A DNA stretch of 64,000 nucleotides from Candidatus Methylospira mobilis (GTDB lineage: Bacteria; Pseudomonadota; Gammaproteobacteria; Methylococcales; Methylococcaceae), in contig NZ_CP044205.1 in assembly GCF_009498235.1 (NCBI RefSeq), forward strand, positions 553,716 through 617,715, written 5' to 3'. Numbering within the stretch: position 1 is the stretch's first letter; each line of letters starts with the position of its first letter. Below the pieces are notes generated by a model that worked only from the letters and a program-made list of their open reading frames with translations, did not search any database and was not told the DNA's origin. The position numbers were made by a program, and so were the translations under genes. This document shows, one piece after another, positions 46,358-54,948 of the stretch.

Positions 46358-47389
46358 CTATTCACTCCCGTTTCTTTCGGAAAACCTTAGTTTTACATAA
46401 GCCGTGTTGATCAGCTCGTCGAGAGTGGCAGGAATGTTTCCTGCCTTATAGGCTAAATACATGTGCATCGCCAGTTCCTTGAGCGTTTTTTCGTCCCAGC
46501 TTTCAAAACGGTTTTGAAGTGTGCTGACTAATTCCGGGCGGGTTATATTGTAATGATGCAACAAGGTATCGAAAGTGATCTCTGAAGTTGGCTGTTCCTG
46601 CAAATCGGACTCCAAGGGCTCATCTTCGAGTTTCAATAATATTGCTCCGGAATGCGGCGACTGTTCTTCGGGTTCTGGAAAATAGCTTTCCGGCGTAAAG
46701 GAGTGTTCTTCGGGTGCTAATGCCTCGTCTTCGGCTGTGTCTTCCTGTGAAGGCGCTTCGTATCCCGCGGGTTCAGCTTCCATTGTTTCAATGGATTGCT
46801 CCCGGGGTTCCGTGGCGTGGGATACGGTCGGGGATATCCGGGTTATACCCGGGTCGGGTGGAGCCGGCGCCAGTGAACGCACGATTTCCCTTATTTCTTC
46901 GATCTCCAGTTTAAAGTGATCGTTTTCTTTCTTTATCTGTTCGAGTTCCAGTTTCAAAATTGCAATTTCTTGTTCATGGCCGGCCAAGGCATCGTCGTTC
47001 CGTCCCAGTCTGTCGGCAAACTTCTGCGCAGAACTTTCTTTCTGATCGTGAACCTGCTGCAGTGCACTGATTTGCCGTCCGAAATGATAGATTTTCTGCT
47101 CCAGGGCTTCCATCTTGTCCTGCTGCTCAAGGGGGAGGTACGTACTCGTTACGGTAACAGGCTCAGGGTTGGACTCGATATAATGATCAGACTCGCTGGT
47201 GATTTTATCGAAGACCGCTCTTTCCGCTCTCATCTCCGCTTCCCTGTATTCCCGGCTTAATGTTTCATCATAGAATTCGGAGATGCGCCTCATTCTTGCC
47301 AGGATCTTGGGGCTCAAATTCAAGGTAGCCCGTTCCTCGTTGCTCAATGCAAGCGGGCGGTTTTCCGCAAATTCTTTTGATTCTGTCAT
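46358..47389 (-). CDS. Orphan coiled-coil protein, unknown function
   Basis: The start MTESKEFAENRPL at 47389 has GAGGAT upstream; a 30-residue extension is rejected. The 343-residue protein has no family I recognise. It shows a Ser/Arg-rich N-terminal helix (residues 25-60), a long coiled coil (about 85-175, with heptads such as EIAILKLELEQIKKENDHFKLEIEEI), an acidic Pro/Glu-rich middle (180-275), and a C-terminal helical domain (TFDTLLHHYNITRPELVSTLQNRFESWDEKTL). No membrane segment or signal is seen. It is flanked by IS debris on both sides. Confidence 0.65.
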   Translation of the reverse strand: MTESKEFAENRPLALSNEERATLNLSPKILARMRRISEFYDETLSREYREAEMRAERAVFDKITSESDHYIESNPEPVTVTSTYLPLEQQDKMEALEQKIYHFGRQISALQQVHDQKESSAQKFADRLGRNDDALAGHEQEIAILKLELEQIKKENDHFKLEIEEIREIVRSLAPAPPDPGITRISPTVSHATEPREQSIETMEAEPAGYEAPSQEDTAEDEALAPEEHSFTPESYFPEPEEQSPHSGAILLKLEDEPLESDLQEQPTSEITFDTLLHHYNITRPELVSTLQNRFESWDEKTLKELAMHMYLAYKAGNIPATLDELINTAYVKLRFSERNGSE

Positions 47390-47479
47390 GATCGTATCCT
47401 CGGAAGAATGATGAAGCACATTTGGCATGGCATGCTGATATGCTGTAGCGTGAAATATACGCCAAATTTCAGGTTTCAC

Positions 47480-47644
47480 CTACTGCCGCTTTATTGTGAG
47501 GGTCGCAATGGCGTTTGCTGGGAAGCGCATGGCAAGCGGAATTCCGTGTTCAAGCGTTTTCCCGCTGGAGCAGGCATGGGGTTTGGCAGTTGCTGTTCGC
47601 CGGTTGCGTTCATCATGCTGATTTTAAAGGCGTATTTATCTTCT
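47480..47644. other. Short gap before IS remnant B
   Basis: Sequence between the coiled-coil gene start and the IS remnant. No gene or repeat was recognised; it probably contains the promoter for the coiled-coil gene. Confidence 0.4.
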
Positions 47645-48005
47645 CCATCATCAATCGAGTTCATCCCCGCGCCAGTGGCGCTGCGGGCGGTAACGCCGGG
47701 GACGAAGCTTTGGGACGATCGAAGGGGCGGCTTTAGCACCAGGATTCACGCCATTACGGATGCCTTGGGGAATCCTCTCGAATTCGTACTGACCGGAGGC
47801 TGGCCATGACATCGGACAGGCCGAAACCTTGCCGGCGCTGATGCCAGCGGGTGCGTGCGCGTTTGTCGGCGACAAAGGCCATGACAGCGATGCGCTGGTC
47901 CAGGCCATCGTAGCGAGGGATATGAAAGCCGTCATTCCTCCGCGCTGCAATCGAAACAAGAAACGCGAGTGGGATTGCTTTATTTACAAAGAACGTCATC
48001 TGAAA
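47645..48005 (+). mobile_element. Remnant of an IS5-family element, copy B
   Basis: Homologous over about 360 bases to copy A at 35901-36395, but on the plus strand. It encodes DRRGGFSTRIHAITDALGNPLEFVLTGG, a frame change, then GQAETLPALMPAGACAFVGDKGHDSDALVQAIVARDMKAVIPPRCNRNKK. The frame runs to YKERHLK and then diverges at about 48003, where an unrelated repeat begins. The first third of the gene and both ends are missing. Confidence 0.75.
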
Positions 48006-48024
48006 ATTTTCTTATTAGTAAGGC

Positions 48025-48060
48025 GAGACCTTCTGCGCCGATGGATGGGCGCAGAGAGTT
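48025..48060. repeat. Palindromic repeat, copy 2 (inverted relative to 16368)
   Basis: TCTGCGCCGAT-GG-ATGGGCGCAGA at 48032-48055 lies within GCGAGACCTTCTGCGCC...GCAGAGAGTTTC. Read on the minus strand it matches the 16368 copy including its flanks, with a few changes. Both copies sit at the broken edge of a decayed gene or element, here IS remnant B. Confidence 0.7.
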
Positions 48061-48066
48061 TCTAGA

Positions 48067-48182
48067 AGGCTGTCCGAGAATTCGATAATTGAAAATTTCA
48101 CCACAATGTATGGTGCTTGCTCTTATAAAATAACGCTATACAATGTAGCGTTTTTTTCTGAGTTTACATGCTCGGACAGCCT
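48067..48182. mobile_element. 116-bp MITE with 12-bp terminal repeats
   Basis: AGGCTGTCCGAG (48067-48078) and its complement CTCGGACAGCCT (48171-48182) bound an AT-rich, non-coding 116-bp segment. The match extends weakly outwards (CTAGA/CTAAG), consistent with a small CTAG/TTAG-like target duplication. GGCTGTCCGA-type ends are found on IS5-family elements, which could mobilise it. It lies 110 bases downstream of ccmF. Confidence 0.75.
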
Positions 48183-48295
48183 CTTAGGGGGGGGTTGCTG
48201 CGTGTCTCGACTGGCTTTGCCTCGGTTTCCGGTCGAACCGGTCCCGATTCCACCGCTCACCCAAATGTACTCGTGCGCGCAAAACCCGGTAAGGT

Positions 48296-50239
48296 TTACT
48301 TTGTCCTCTCAGCCGTCAACCGATAACGCCGGTCGCTGGCAGCCAAAACGCCTGCTATCGCCATCAATACCCCGCCCAGCCAGATCCAGCGGATAAACGG
48401 CTTGTAGTAAACGCGCACTGTCCAAGCCCGTTCATCCAGCTTTTCGCCGAGCGCGACGTAAAGATCGCGGAACAGGCCGGGATCGATGGCGGCTTCGGTC
48501 ATTGGTTTGCGCTGCACCGTATAAACGCGTTTTTGCGGGTTCAGTTCGGCGGCGCGCGATGCGCCATGGTAAACCTGAAAATCGCCTTCCAGCGCCCGGT
48601 AATTCGGCCCTTCCACTTCTTTAACGCCCTGAAATTTGAAAGTATAGCCGCCCAGATCGACCGCTTCGCCTATCGCCAGACGCACATTCTTCTCGACGCT
48701 GTAATGACTGGACAGTACAGTGCCGACCAGAAACACCGCAGCGGCGAAATGCGCCAGCGTCATACCGTAGATGCTCGGGCTTTGCGCGCGCAAGCCTTCC
48801 AGCAGCGACTTGCGCACGCGCACGCGGTTATAAAATGAAAACAGACAGGTTGCGCTTAACCATAGCGCAGTCGATAAACCCGCCATGGTAGCGTAATCAT
48901 TCGGCTCGAAGCATAGCAGGGTCAGACCGACACCGGCTATGAAACAAGCAACCAACAGCCAGCGCAAGCGCTGAAAAACTGCAACAGCGGAAGCATCGCG
49001 CCAGCCGACCAGCGGCGACAACCCGGCCAGCAAAAATATCGGCGCCATGATCGGCGCAAACACGCTGGAAAAATACGGCGAACCGACCGATATTTTGCCC
49101 ATGCCAAGCGCATCCAGCATCAATGGATACAGCGTACCGAGCAGGATGCTGGCCGCCGCCGTCACCAGCATAATATTGTTCAGCAACAGCAGGTTTTCAC
49201 GCGAAAACAGCGCATAACGAGCATGATCGCGGATTGCCGGCGCGCGCCACGCATAAACCCCAAGCGAGCCGCCGACAACCAGCAGCAGGAAAATAAGGAT
49301 AAACAAACCGCGAGTCGGATCGGAGGCGAACGCATGCACCGAAGTCAGCACGCCCGAGCGCACCAGGAAAGTTCCGAGCAGGCTCAGCGAAAACGCGAAC
49401 AGCGCCAACAGCACGGTCCAGGTCTTGAACGCGCCGCGCTTCTCGGTCATTGCCAGCGAATGCAGCAACGCGGTCGCTACCAGCCACGGCATGAATGAGG
49501 CATTTTCCACAGGGTCCCAGAACCACCAGCCGCCCCAACCGAGTTCGTAATAAGCCCACCACGATCCCAGCGTGATTCCCAGCGTCAGGAATACCCAGGC
49601 CACCAATGTCCACGGGCGTGTCCAGCGCGCCCAGGCGGCGTCTAGCGAGCCGCCGAGCAAGGCCGCCAGCGCAAAACTGAAGGCGACGCTCAGGCCGACG
49701 TAACCCATGTAAAGCATCGGCGGGTGTATGGTCATGCCGAAATCCTGCAGCAGCGGATTCAGGTCGTTGCCGTCCACCGGCGCGGGAACCAGGCGCGTAA
49801 ACGGATTGGAGGTAAACAGGATAAAGGTGAGCATGCCGACGCTGATCAGTCCCATGATGCCCAGCACGCGCGCGAGCATCGCATCGTTGAGACTGCGGCT
49901 GCGCACGCTGACCGCCAGCGTCCACAGCCCGAGGATGAACACCCAGAGCAGCATCGAACCTTCGTGCGCGCCCCAGACCGCGGCAATGCGGTAATACAGC
50001 GGCAATGCGGTATTGGAGCCGCGCGCGACGTATTCCACGGAAAAATCGTTATTGATGAAGCATAGCGCCAGAGCGAGCATCGCGATCAGCAGGAAAAAGC
50101 TCTGCGCCTGCGCGGCAGGCCGCGCCGCCGCCATCCATAGCTTCCGCCTCTGATGCGCGCCGACCAGCGGCAGCGCTGCCTGCAGCAGCGCCGTCAATAG
50201 CGCCAGCGTCAACGCCAGTTGTCCCAGCTCAGGTATCAT
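48296..50239 (-). CDS. ccmF: Cytochrome c maturation heme lyase CcmF
   Basis: The large inner-membrane protein that receives heme from CcmE and attaches it to apocytochrome c. The 647-residue product has about 14-15 membrane helices and the WWD signature (WGGWWFWDPVENASFMPW near residue 228), preceded by GSWWAYYELGWGG. The conserved VAAVWGAHEGSMLLW segment near residue 88 is also present. The C terminus (SDRRYR) is normal. It overlaps ccmE by four bases. The usual downstream genes ccmG and ccmH are absent; repeats follow instead. Confidence 0.95.
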   Translation of the reverse strand: MIPELGQLALTLALLTALLQAALPLVGAHQRRKLWMAAARPAAQAQSFFLLIAMLALALCFINNDFSVEYVARGSNTALPLYYRIAAVWGAHEGSMLLWVFILGLWTLAVSVRSRSLNDAMLARVLGIMGLISVGMLTFILFTSNPFTRLVPAPVDGNDLNPLLQDFGMTIHPPMLYMGYVGLSVAFSFALAALLGGSLDAAWARWTRPWTLVAWVFLTLGITLGSWWAYYELGWGGWWFWDPVENASFMPWLVATALLHSLAMTEKRGAFKTWTVLLALFAFSLSLLGTFLVRSGVLTSVHAFASDPTRGLFILIFLLLVVGGSLGVYAWRAPAIRDHARYALFSRENLLLLNNIMLVTAAASILLGTLYPLMLDALGMGKISVGSPYFSSVFAPIMAPIFLLAGLSPLVGWRDASAVAVFQRLRWLLVACFIAGVGLTLLCFEPNDYATMAGLSTALWLSATCLFSFYNRVRVRKSLLEGLRAQSPSIYGMTLAHFAAAVFLVGTVLSSHYSVEKNVRLAIGEAVDLGGYTFKFQGVKEVEGPNYRALEGDFQVYHGASRAAELNPQKRVYTVQRKPMTEAAIDPGLFRDLYVALGEKLDERAWTVRVYYKPFIRWIWLGGVLMAIAGVLAASDRRYRLTAERTK

Positions 50240-50688
50240 TTGCGGTAGTCCTTGTAGTTCGGTTCAATCCGCCCGTTCTTTTTTAACGCTTCGCCGACTT
50301 CGGGAGGCATGTAATTCTCATCGTGCTTGGCCAGCACTTCGCCGGCGACAAACACGCCGTTGTTGTCGAGTTGCCCGATGGCGATGATGCCCTGACCTTC
50401 GCGGAACAAGTCCGGCAGTATGCCTTCGTAGCTGACGCCGACCGTTGCCGGACCGTCGGTCAGATCGAAGGCGACCTTGACGCCGTCGCCGCGCTTGACG
50501 CTGCCTTTTACAACCAGGCCGCCGACTCGGAACGAATAGCCATGCGGCGCTTCGCCGGAAACGATCTGGCTCGGCGTATAGAAATACAGCAGATTTTTCT
50601 GAAACGCGCGCAATCCAAGAAACGCCGCCAGACCGATGCCCAGCAACAGCAGCCCGATCCACAGCATGCGGCGGCGGCGCGGCGTCAT
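50236..50688 (-). CDS. ccmE: Heme chaperone CcmE
   Basis: A 150-residue periplasmic heme chaperone with one N-terminal membrane anchor (residues 9-27). The OB-fold domain contains FYTPSQIVSGEAPHGYSFRVGGLVVKGSV. The heme-binding motif LAKHDENYMPPEV, with the covalently linked His, is near residue 123 and is followed by a Tyr. It overlaps ccmD and ccmF by four bases each. Length is normal. Confidence 0.95.
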   Translation of the reverse strand: MTPRRRRMLWIGLLLLGIGLAAFLGLRAFQKNLLYFYTPSQIVSGEAPHGYSFRVGGLVVKGSVKRGDGVKVAFDLTDGPATVGVSYEGILPDLFREGQGIIAIGQLDNNGVFVAGEVLAKHDENYMPPEVGEALKKNGRIEPNYKDYRK

Positions 50689-50852
50689 CGTTGCGGCCCA
50701 CGGGCAAGATGGCGGCGCGTCTGCGCTTTTATTTGCGAGATTTTCTGTAATGCGGCGAGCAGATTCCAGCCGAGCACCAGCAAGGCCAGACCGTAGCTCG
50801 GCCAGACGTAGCGGGCGTAGCCGCCCATATCGAAAAATTGTTCCAATGTCAT
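50685..50852 (-). CDS. ccmD: Heme exporter small subunit CcmD
   Basis: A 55-residue membrane peptide that stabilises CcmE in the CcmABCDE heme-release complex. The start MTLEQFFDMGGYARYVWPSYG at 50852 overlaps the ccmC stop and matches the family; a frame seven residues longer is less likely. One membrane helix spans residues 17-37, followed by a positively charged tail. Too small for most searches but unmistakable by position. Confidence 0.9.
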   Translation of the reverse strand: MTLEQFFDMGGYARYVWPSYGLALLVLGWNLLAALQKISQIKAQTRRHLARGPQR

Positions 50853-51598
50853 AGCTCCAGCTCCTTCACCCACGCGCTGCGGCGCTCGCGCTCCAGTACT
50901 TCGGCGCGGGCATTGATCAAAATCACCGTGGCGGCAAACAGCTTGAAAGCCAGCATCATCACCAGCAACGGCGTCAGCATACTGAGATGTATCGCCGGTT
51001 TATCGAAGCGCGTCACCGTCGGTCCCTGATGCAGGGTGTTCCACCATTCCACCGAATAATGGATGATCGGGATGTTCACCACGCCGACCAGCAGCAGCAG
51101 GCCGCCTGCGCGCGCAGCTACGCGCCGGTCTTCGATCGACGATACCAGCGCGATATAGCCCAGATACAAAAACAGCAGTATCAGCTCGGAAGTCAGCCGC
51201 GCGTCCCACACCCACCAGGTTCCCCACATCGGCTTACCCCACAGCGAACCGGTCGCCAGCGCGATGAAGGTAAACGACGCGCCCAGAGCCGCCGAGCTGC
51301 GCACCATCACATCGGCGAGCTTGATGTTCCAGATCAGGTGGATCGCGCTGACCGCCGCCATGAAGGTATAAAGGGCCAGCGACATCCACGCCGCCGGCAC
51401 ATGCACGAACATGATGCGGTAGCTTTGGCCCTGTTGATAATCGGGCGGCGCGACCACCAGGCCTAAATATAGCCCGGTCAGCAGCATCAGCGCGGCGAGC
51501 GCGCCCAGCCAGGGAATAAACTTTCCGCTCAACGAATAAAAATAAGGGGGAGATGCCAGCTTATGAAAAAAACGCCACATAAAGGTAAACAGGGTCAA
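50849..51598 (-). CDS. ccmC: Heme delivery protein CcmC
   Basis: A six-helix inner-membrane protein that loads heme onto CcmE. The 249-residue sequence has the WWD motif (GKPMWGTWWVWDARLTSELILLFLYLG near residue 120), two conserved histidines in periplasmic loops (MFVHVPAAWMS near 66 and IHYSVEWWNTLHQG near 183). It overlaps ccmB and ccmD by four bases. Confidence 0.95.
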   Translation of the reverse strand: MTLFTFMWRFFHKLASPPYFYSLSGKFIPWLGALAALMLLTGLYLGLVVAPPDYQQGQSYRIMFVHVPAAWMSLALYTFMAAVSAIHLIWNIKLADVMVRSSAALGASFTFIALATGSLWGKPMWGTWWVWDARLTSELILLFLYLGYIALVSSIEDRRVAARAGGLLLLVGVVNIPIIHYSVEWWNTLHQGPTVTRFDKPAIHLSMLTPLLVMMLAFKLFAATVILINARAEVLERERRSAWVKELEL

Positions 51599-52272
51599 CT
51601 TACACTGATTCTAAGCGCGGCGGCGATTGCCAGCGGCGTCAGGGTCAACGCCAGCAAAGCCATTGCCGCCAGAAAATAAATTTGTCCTTCAATTGGAAGA
51701 CCTGCCGAAGCCGCGGTAATCGCATTGGTGGCAAAGATAAGCACCGGAATGTAAAGCGGCATGACCAGCAATGTCAACAAAATACCGCCGCGGCGCAAGC
51801 CCAGCGTCAGCGCCACGCCGAACGCCCCTACAAAGCTGAGCACCGGCGTGCCGAGCAGCAAGGTCAGTTCCATCGCGGCAATGGCAGCGGGCGGCATCGA
51901 CAGCAGCACGCCCAGCAACGGCGCGAGCAGCAGCATCGGCAAAGCGCTGACCAGCCAATGCGTCAGTATTTTTGCGATCACCAGCAACGGAACCGGATAT
52001 ACGCCCAGCAGCATCTGCTCCAGCGTGCCGTCTTCATAGTCGCTGCGAAACAGGTTTTCCAGCGAAAACAGCGCAGCCAATAACGCGGCGATCCAGATCA
52101 CGCCCGGGGCGATGCGCCGCAGCAAATCGACCTCGGGACTCACGCCCAGCGGGTACAGGCTGACGATCATCAAAAAAAACAGCAGCGGATTCGCCAGCTC
52201 GCCGCGATGACGAAACGCCAGCAGCAAATCGCGCCGCACCAGCGTCCACAATGCGAAAACCAAACCGTTCAA
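51595..52272 (-). CDS. ccmB: Heme exporter permease CcmB
   Basis: The membrane partner of CcmA in the ABC-type heme-release complex. The 225-residue protein has six hydrophobic segments and the RRDLLLAFRHRGELANPLLFF N terminus. SLENLFRSDYEDGTLEQMLLG near residue 70 is characteristic of the family. Overlaps with ccmA and ccmC are four bases each. Confidence 0.94.
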   Translation of the reverse strand: MNGLVFALWTLVRRDLLLAFRHRGELANPLLFFLMIVSLYPLGVSPEVDLLRRIAPGVIWIAALLAALFSLENLFRSDYEDGTLEQMLLGVYPVPLLVIAKILTHWLVSALPMLLLAPLLGVLLSMPPAAIAAMELTLLLGTPVLSFVGAFGVALTLGLRRGGILLTLLVMPLYIPVLIFATNAITAASAGLPIEGQIYFLAAMALLALTLTPLAIAAALRISVS

Positions 52273-52886
52273 GACAGCACCAGCTTTTCTATCACGCAGG
52301 ATACCACCAGCGGCTGATGCGAAGTGACAATCGCCATGCCGCCGGTCTCAAGGTGCGCATCCAGCAGACCGCCGAGCAGGGCCACTCCGCCTATATCCAG
52401 CGCGGTGAACGGCTCGTCCAGTATCCACAAGGCCGCCGAGCGCGCCACTATGCGCGCCAGCGCGATGCGCTGATTCTGTCCTGCCGAGAGTTTGCGCGCC
52501 GGAATGCCCTCGCATCCATCCAGGCCGACGTGCGCCAGCAGCGTCAACGCTACCGTTTCGCTTAGCCGGATACCGGTCAGGGGTAAGAACCACAACAGGT
52601 TTTCCAGCGCGGTCAAATCGGCCTTGACGCCCAGTGCATGCCCCAGATACGCCATTTCGGCCTGATAATCGGTCGTATGCTCGGCAATAGAGCGTCCGCG
52701 CCAAAGCACCTCGCCCTCCGCTGGACGGCTCAGGCCAGCCACGATGCGCAGCAAACTGGTTTTGCCACTGCCGTTGGCGCCTTCCACCTGCAGTAAACAT
52801 CCCGGAGAGAGCGTAAATCCCACCTGCGAGAAAAGCTCTCTTTCACTGCGTACGCATTCGAGATTCCGGGCCGTCAGTATCCCCAT
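52269..52886 (-). CDS. ccmA: Heme exporter ATP-binding protein CcmA
   Basis: The ATPase that powers heme release from CcmE. The 205-residue protein has Walker A GANGSGKTSLLRI near residue 35, the signature ARKLSAGQNQRIALARIV near 128, Walker B LWILDEPFTALD near 154 and the switch His in TSHQPL near 190. It is the first gene of the operon ccmA-B-C-D-E-F. No strong promoter was picked out upstream. Confidence 0.95.
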   Translation of the reverse strand: MGILTARNLECVRSERELFSQVGFTLSPGCLLQVEGANGSGKTSLLRIVAGLSRPAEGEVLWRGRSIAEHTTDYQAEMAYLGHALGVKADLTALENLLWFLPLTGIRLSETVALTLLAHVGLDGCEGIPARKLSAGQNQRIALARIVARSAALWILDEPFTALDIGGVALLGGLLDAHLETGGMAIVTSHQPLVVSCVIEKLVLS

Positions 52887-52974
52887 CTCACCTCAATATC
52901 AGGACTAAATCAGATGATTATACCGGAACATGAGTAGCATGACTGCGTTGACGCGATAAATGAATGATAGTGTA

Positions 52975-53190
52975 TCAGTTCGAATTTTGCTTTTGGTACG
53001 GGTCACGCTTCGTCGGAACCGTCCAGGACAAGGCTGCCATCCTGTCCATGATCCATACGTGATTGCCAATACCGACTTCCATTGCCGGGGTGAAGCGCTG
53101 AGTTGAATGGATGCGCACAAACTTGTAATGCACGAAATACGGCGCTACTGCTTGCCCAAGGTTACGAATCTTCTTGCTGATACCATTAGT
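52975..53190 (-). pseudogene. C-terminal fragment of an IS1-like transposase
   Basis: In one open frame the minus strand reads SKKIRNLGQAVAPYFVHYKFVRIHSTQRFTPAMEVGIGNHVWIMDRMAAL and stops at 52975. This matches the end of DDE transposases of the IS1 type, where a HYNFCR.H.TLR.TPAM..G..DHVW pattern is standard. Only about 60-70 residues are left and no ends were found. It sits between ccmA and a diguanylate cyclase gene. Confidence 0.7.
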
Positions 53191-53365
53191 TCAGACGGGG
53201 AACTCGGCGTATCGCCATGAGCATAGTCTGATTTTGTTGTCCGACATGGCTTGTGGATACTTCATTCATATCGGAAATTCAGTTGATGGGGCACTTTTTT
53301 GCGTCTTCAGTTTTTTAAGGGCCAATGTTTACATTAGATTCTGATAGGCCTTGCGGCAATGGCTC
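53191..53365. other. Short gap between IS1-like fragment and cyclase gene
   Basis: No gene, hairpin with T-run, or repeat was recognised here. Confidence 0.4.
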
Positions 53366-54547
53366 TCAAGCCGCAACGGCAACTTCATTTAACTGCGCTA
53401 CCGTCAAGGCTCTGTTGCGCCCATTCTGTTTTGCGTAATAAAGCGCTTTGTCGGCCTGATTCACCATGGTTTCGAAGTCCAGTCCGAAATGCTCGGAATC
53501 GCAGATACCGATGCTGATGGTGCAGGTGATCGTATCGCCGGTTTCTGTTGGCAGCGGCGTATTGGCGATACTGTTGCGCATGCGTTCGGCAATCTGCAGC
53601 GCTTCGCTTTCCGTTGCGTTAGGCAACAACACACAAAATTCCTCGCCGCCATAGCGGCCCAGATAATCCGTGTTGCGTATCGATGCGCGGGCAAGCTCTG
53701 CCAAGCGCCGCAGCACATCGTCGCCTTGCGGGTGACCAAAGCGGTCATTGATGGATTTGAAATGATCGACATCAAGCATTATCAATGCCAGCGGCTGCTG
53801 TAGTTTGGTCAGCTGCAGACATAATCGGTCGGCGATGAGCGCAAGACTGCGGCGGTTAAGGGCGCCGGTAAGACTGTCGCATGATGCCGCATGTTCCAGA
53901 GCGGCGGCCAGACGGTAGTTAAGCATGAGCATGAAACCAAAAGCGGCGCAGAATTGCGCAACGCTGGCCAATAGTAGAAAACCATGATTGACATAATAAT
54001 GATCTGCCGGCGAATCGGTGCGCAGAGTGGCTATCGCCCTTAGCGCGATAAGCAATACCAGAAACGCATAGGCGCCGCCGGTCAGCCGATACGCCATGCG
54101 TACCAGTGTTTCTGTCCGAATCGACAACGCCCGGATGCACAACAGATTGATCAGGCAAAAAAACACCGAGTTGGTCATCGCCCGCAAGCTTGCATCGGTA
54201 TGAACCACTACCCACCAATAAGTATTGATTCCTACCAGTATCATGATGACAAATGGTAATAAAAGGTTGGGTTTTTCGCCATTGAACGCGCGTATGCCGT
54301 TTATGCGCAATGATTGCCCAAAAGTCAGGACCATTGCTTCGAGCACCATGCACTCATCGTCTGCGGCCAGCGGAGAGTAATAGCCCCCCACGCAAAAAGT
54401 CAAACCAATACACAAATCTCCCAGGGCGTATTCCCTGATGCCCCGGATCGATTTGAGATGCCATCCAGTCAGCAACAGCATGCCCGCCAGCAAGCAACTG
54501 AGCAGGCCCAACATAAATGCCACGGTGCGGATATCAAAAGGTATCAT
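53366..54547 (-). CDS. Membrane-bound diguanylate cyclase (GGDEF domain)
   Basis: A 393-residue enzyme that should make cyclic di-GMP. Six or so hydrophobic segments occupy residues 1-215 and form a membrane sensor of unknown type. The GGDEF domain spans about 225-385 with LDVDHFKSINDRFGHPQGDDVL, the active site RYGGEEF near residue 300 and, five residues before it, the RNTD inhibitory site (RxxD). The cyclase is therefore likely active and product-inhibited. It appears monocistronic. Confidence 0.92.
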   Translation of the reverse strand: MIPFDIRTVAFMLGLLSCLLAGMLLLTGWHLKSIRGIREYALGDLCIGLTFCVGGYYSPLAADDECMVLEAMVLTFGQSLRINGIRAFNGEKPNLLLPFVIMILVGINTYWWVVVHTDASLRAMTNSVFFCLINLLCIRALSIRTETLVRMAYRLTGGAYAFLVLLIALRAIATLRTDSPADHYYVNHGFLLLASVAQFCAAFGFMLMLNYRLAAALEHAASCDSLTGALNRRSLALIADRLCLQLTKLQQPLALIMLDVDHFKSINDRFGHPQGDDVLRRLAELARASIRNTDYLGRYGGEEFCVLLPNATESEALQIAERMRNSIANTPLPTETGDTITCTISIGICDSEHFGLDFETMVNQADKALYYAKQNGRNRALTVAQLNEVAVAA

Positions 54548-54948
54548 CTGTAGTTTGGGGGAACTGACTCGCGGCGCGGATGTTGACGGGGGAAGGCTGT
54601 AAGCGGATAGTGATGCGTTCTGTCTGGGATATACCCCAAACCGGATAACAACATCCGGATAGTATTGTAAACGATTCTTAACTATACAGTATCACGATTG
54701 AGGCAGAGCAGTTAACAATGGCTACGGGCGACTTCTTCGGCTCCGTTCAGGACAATGGGAGGCGAGAGGGCATCACAGCTCATCGGCTATGCTTCAACCG
54801 ATCGCCGAGTGGTTTCACTTGTTCTGGGCATTCGTCTTTTAATCGCGAAGAGGTCTCAGGCTCTGCCGGTATGACCATGTTTTCTTTTCTGATCGGCCAT
54901 AACTCCTTGCTATAGCTGTTTCAGTTTTACTGATAACGCCGACAGAAG
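54548..54948. other. Intergenic stretch between cyclase and ABC transporter genes
   Basis: About 400 bases, no credible gene. A short perfect hairpin CCGGAT-AACAAC-ATCCGG lies near 54643-54660. The segment near 54730 (CTTCTTCGGCTCCGTTCAGGACAATGGG) resembles the dispersed repeat next to the mlaA remnant. The promoter of the cyclase gene should be in the left part. Confidence 0.45.
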
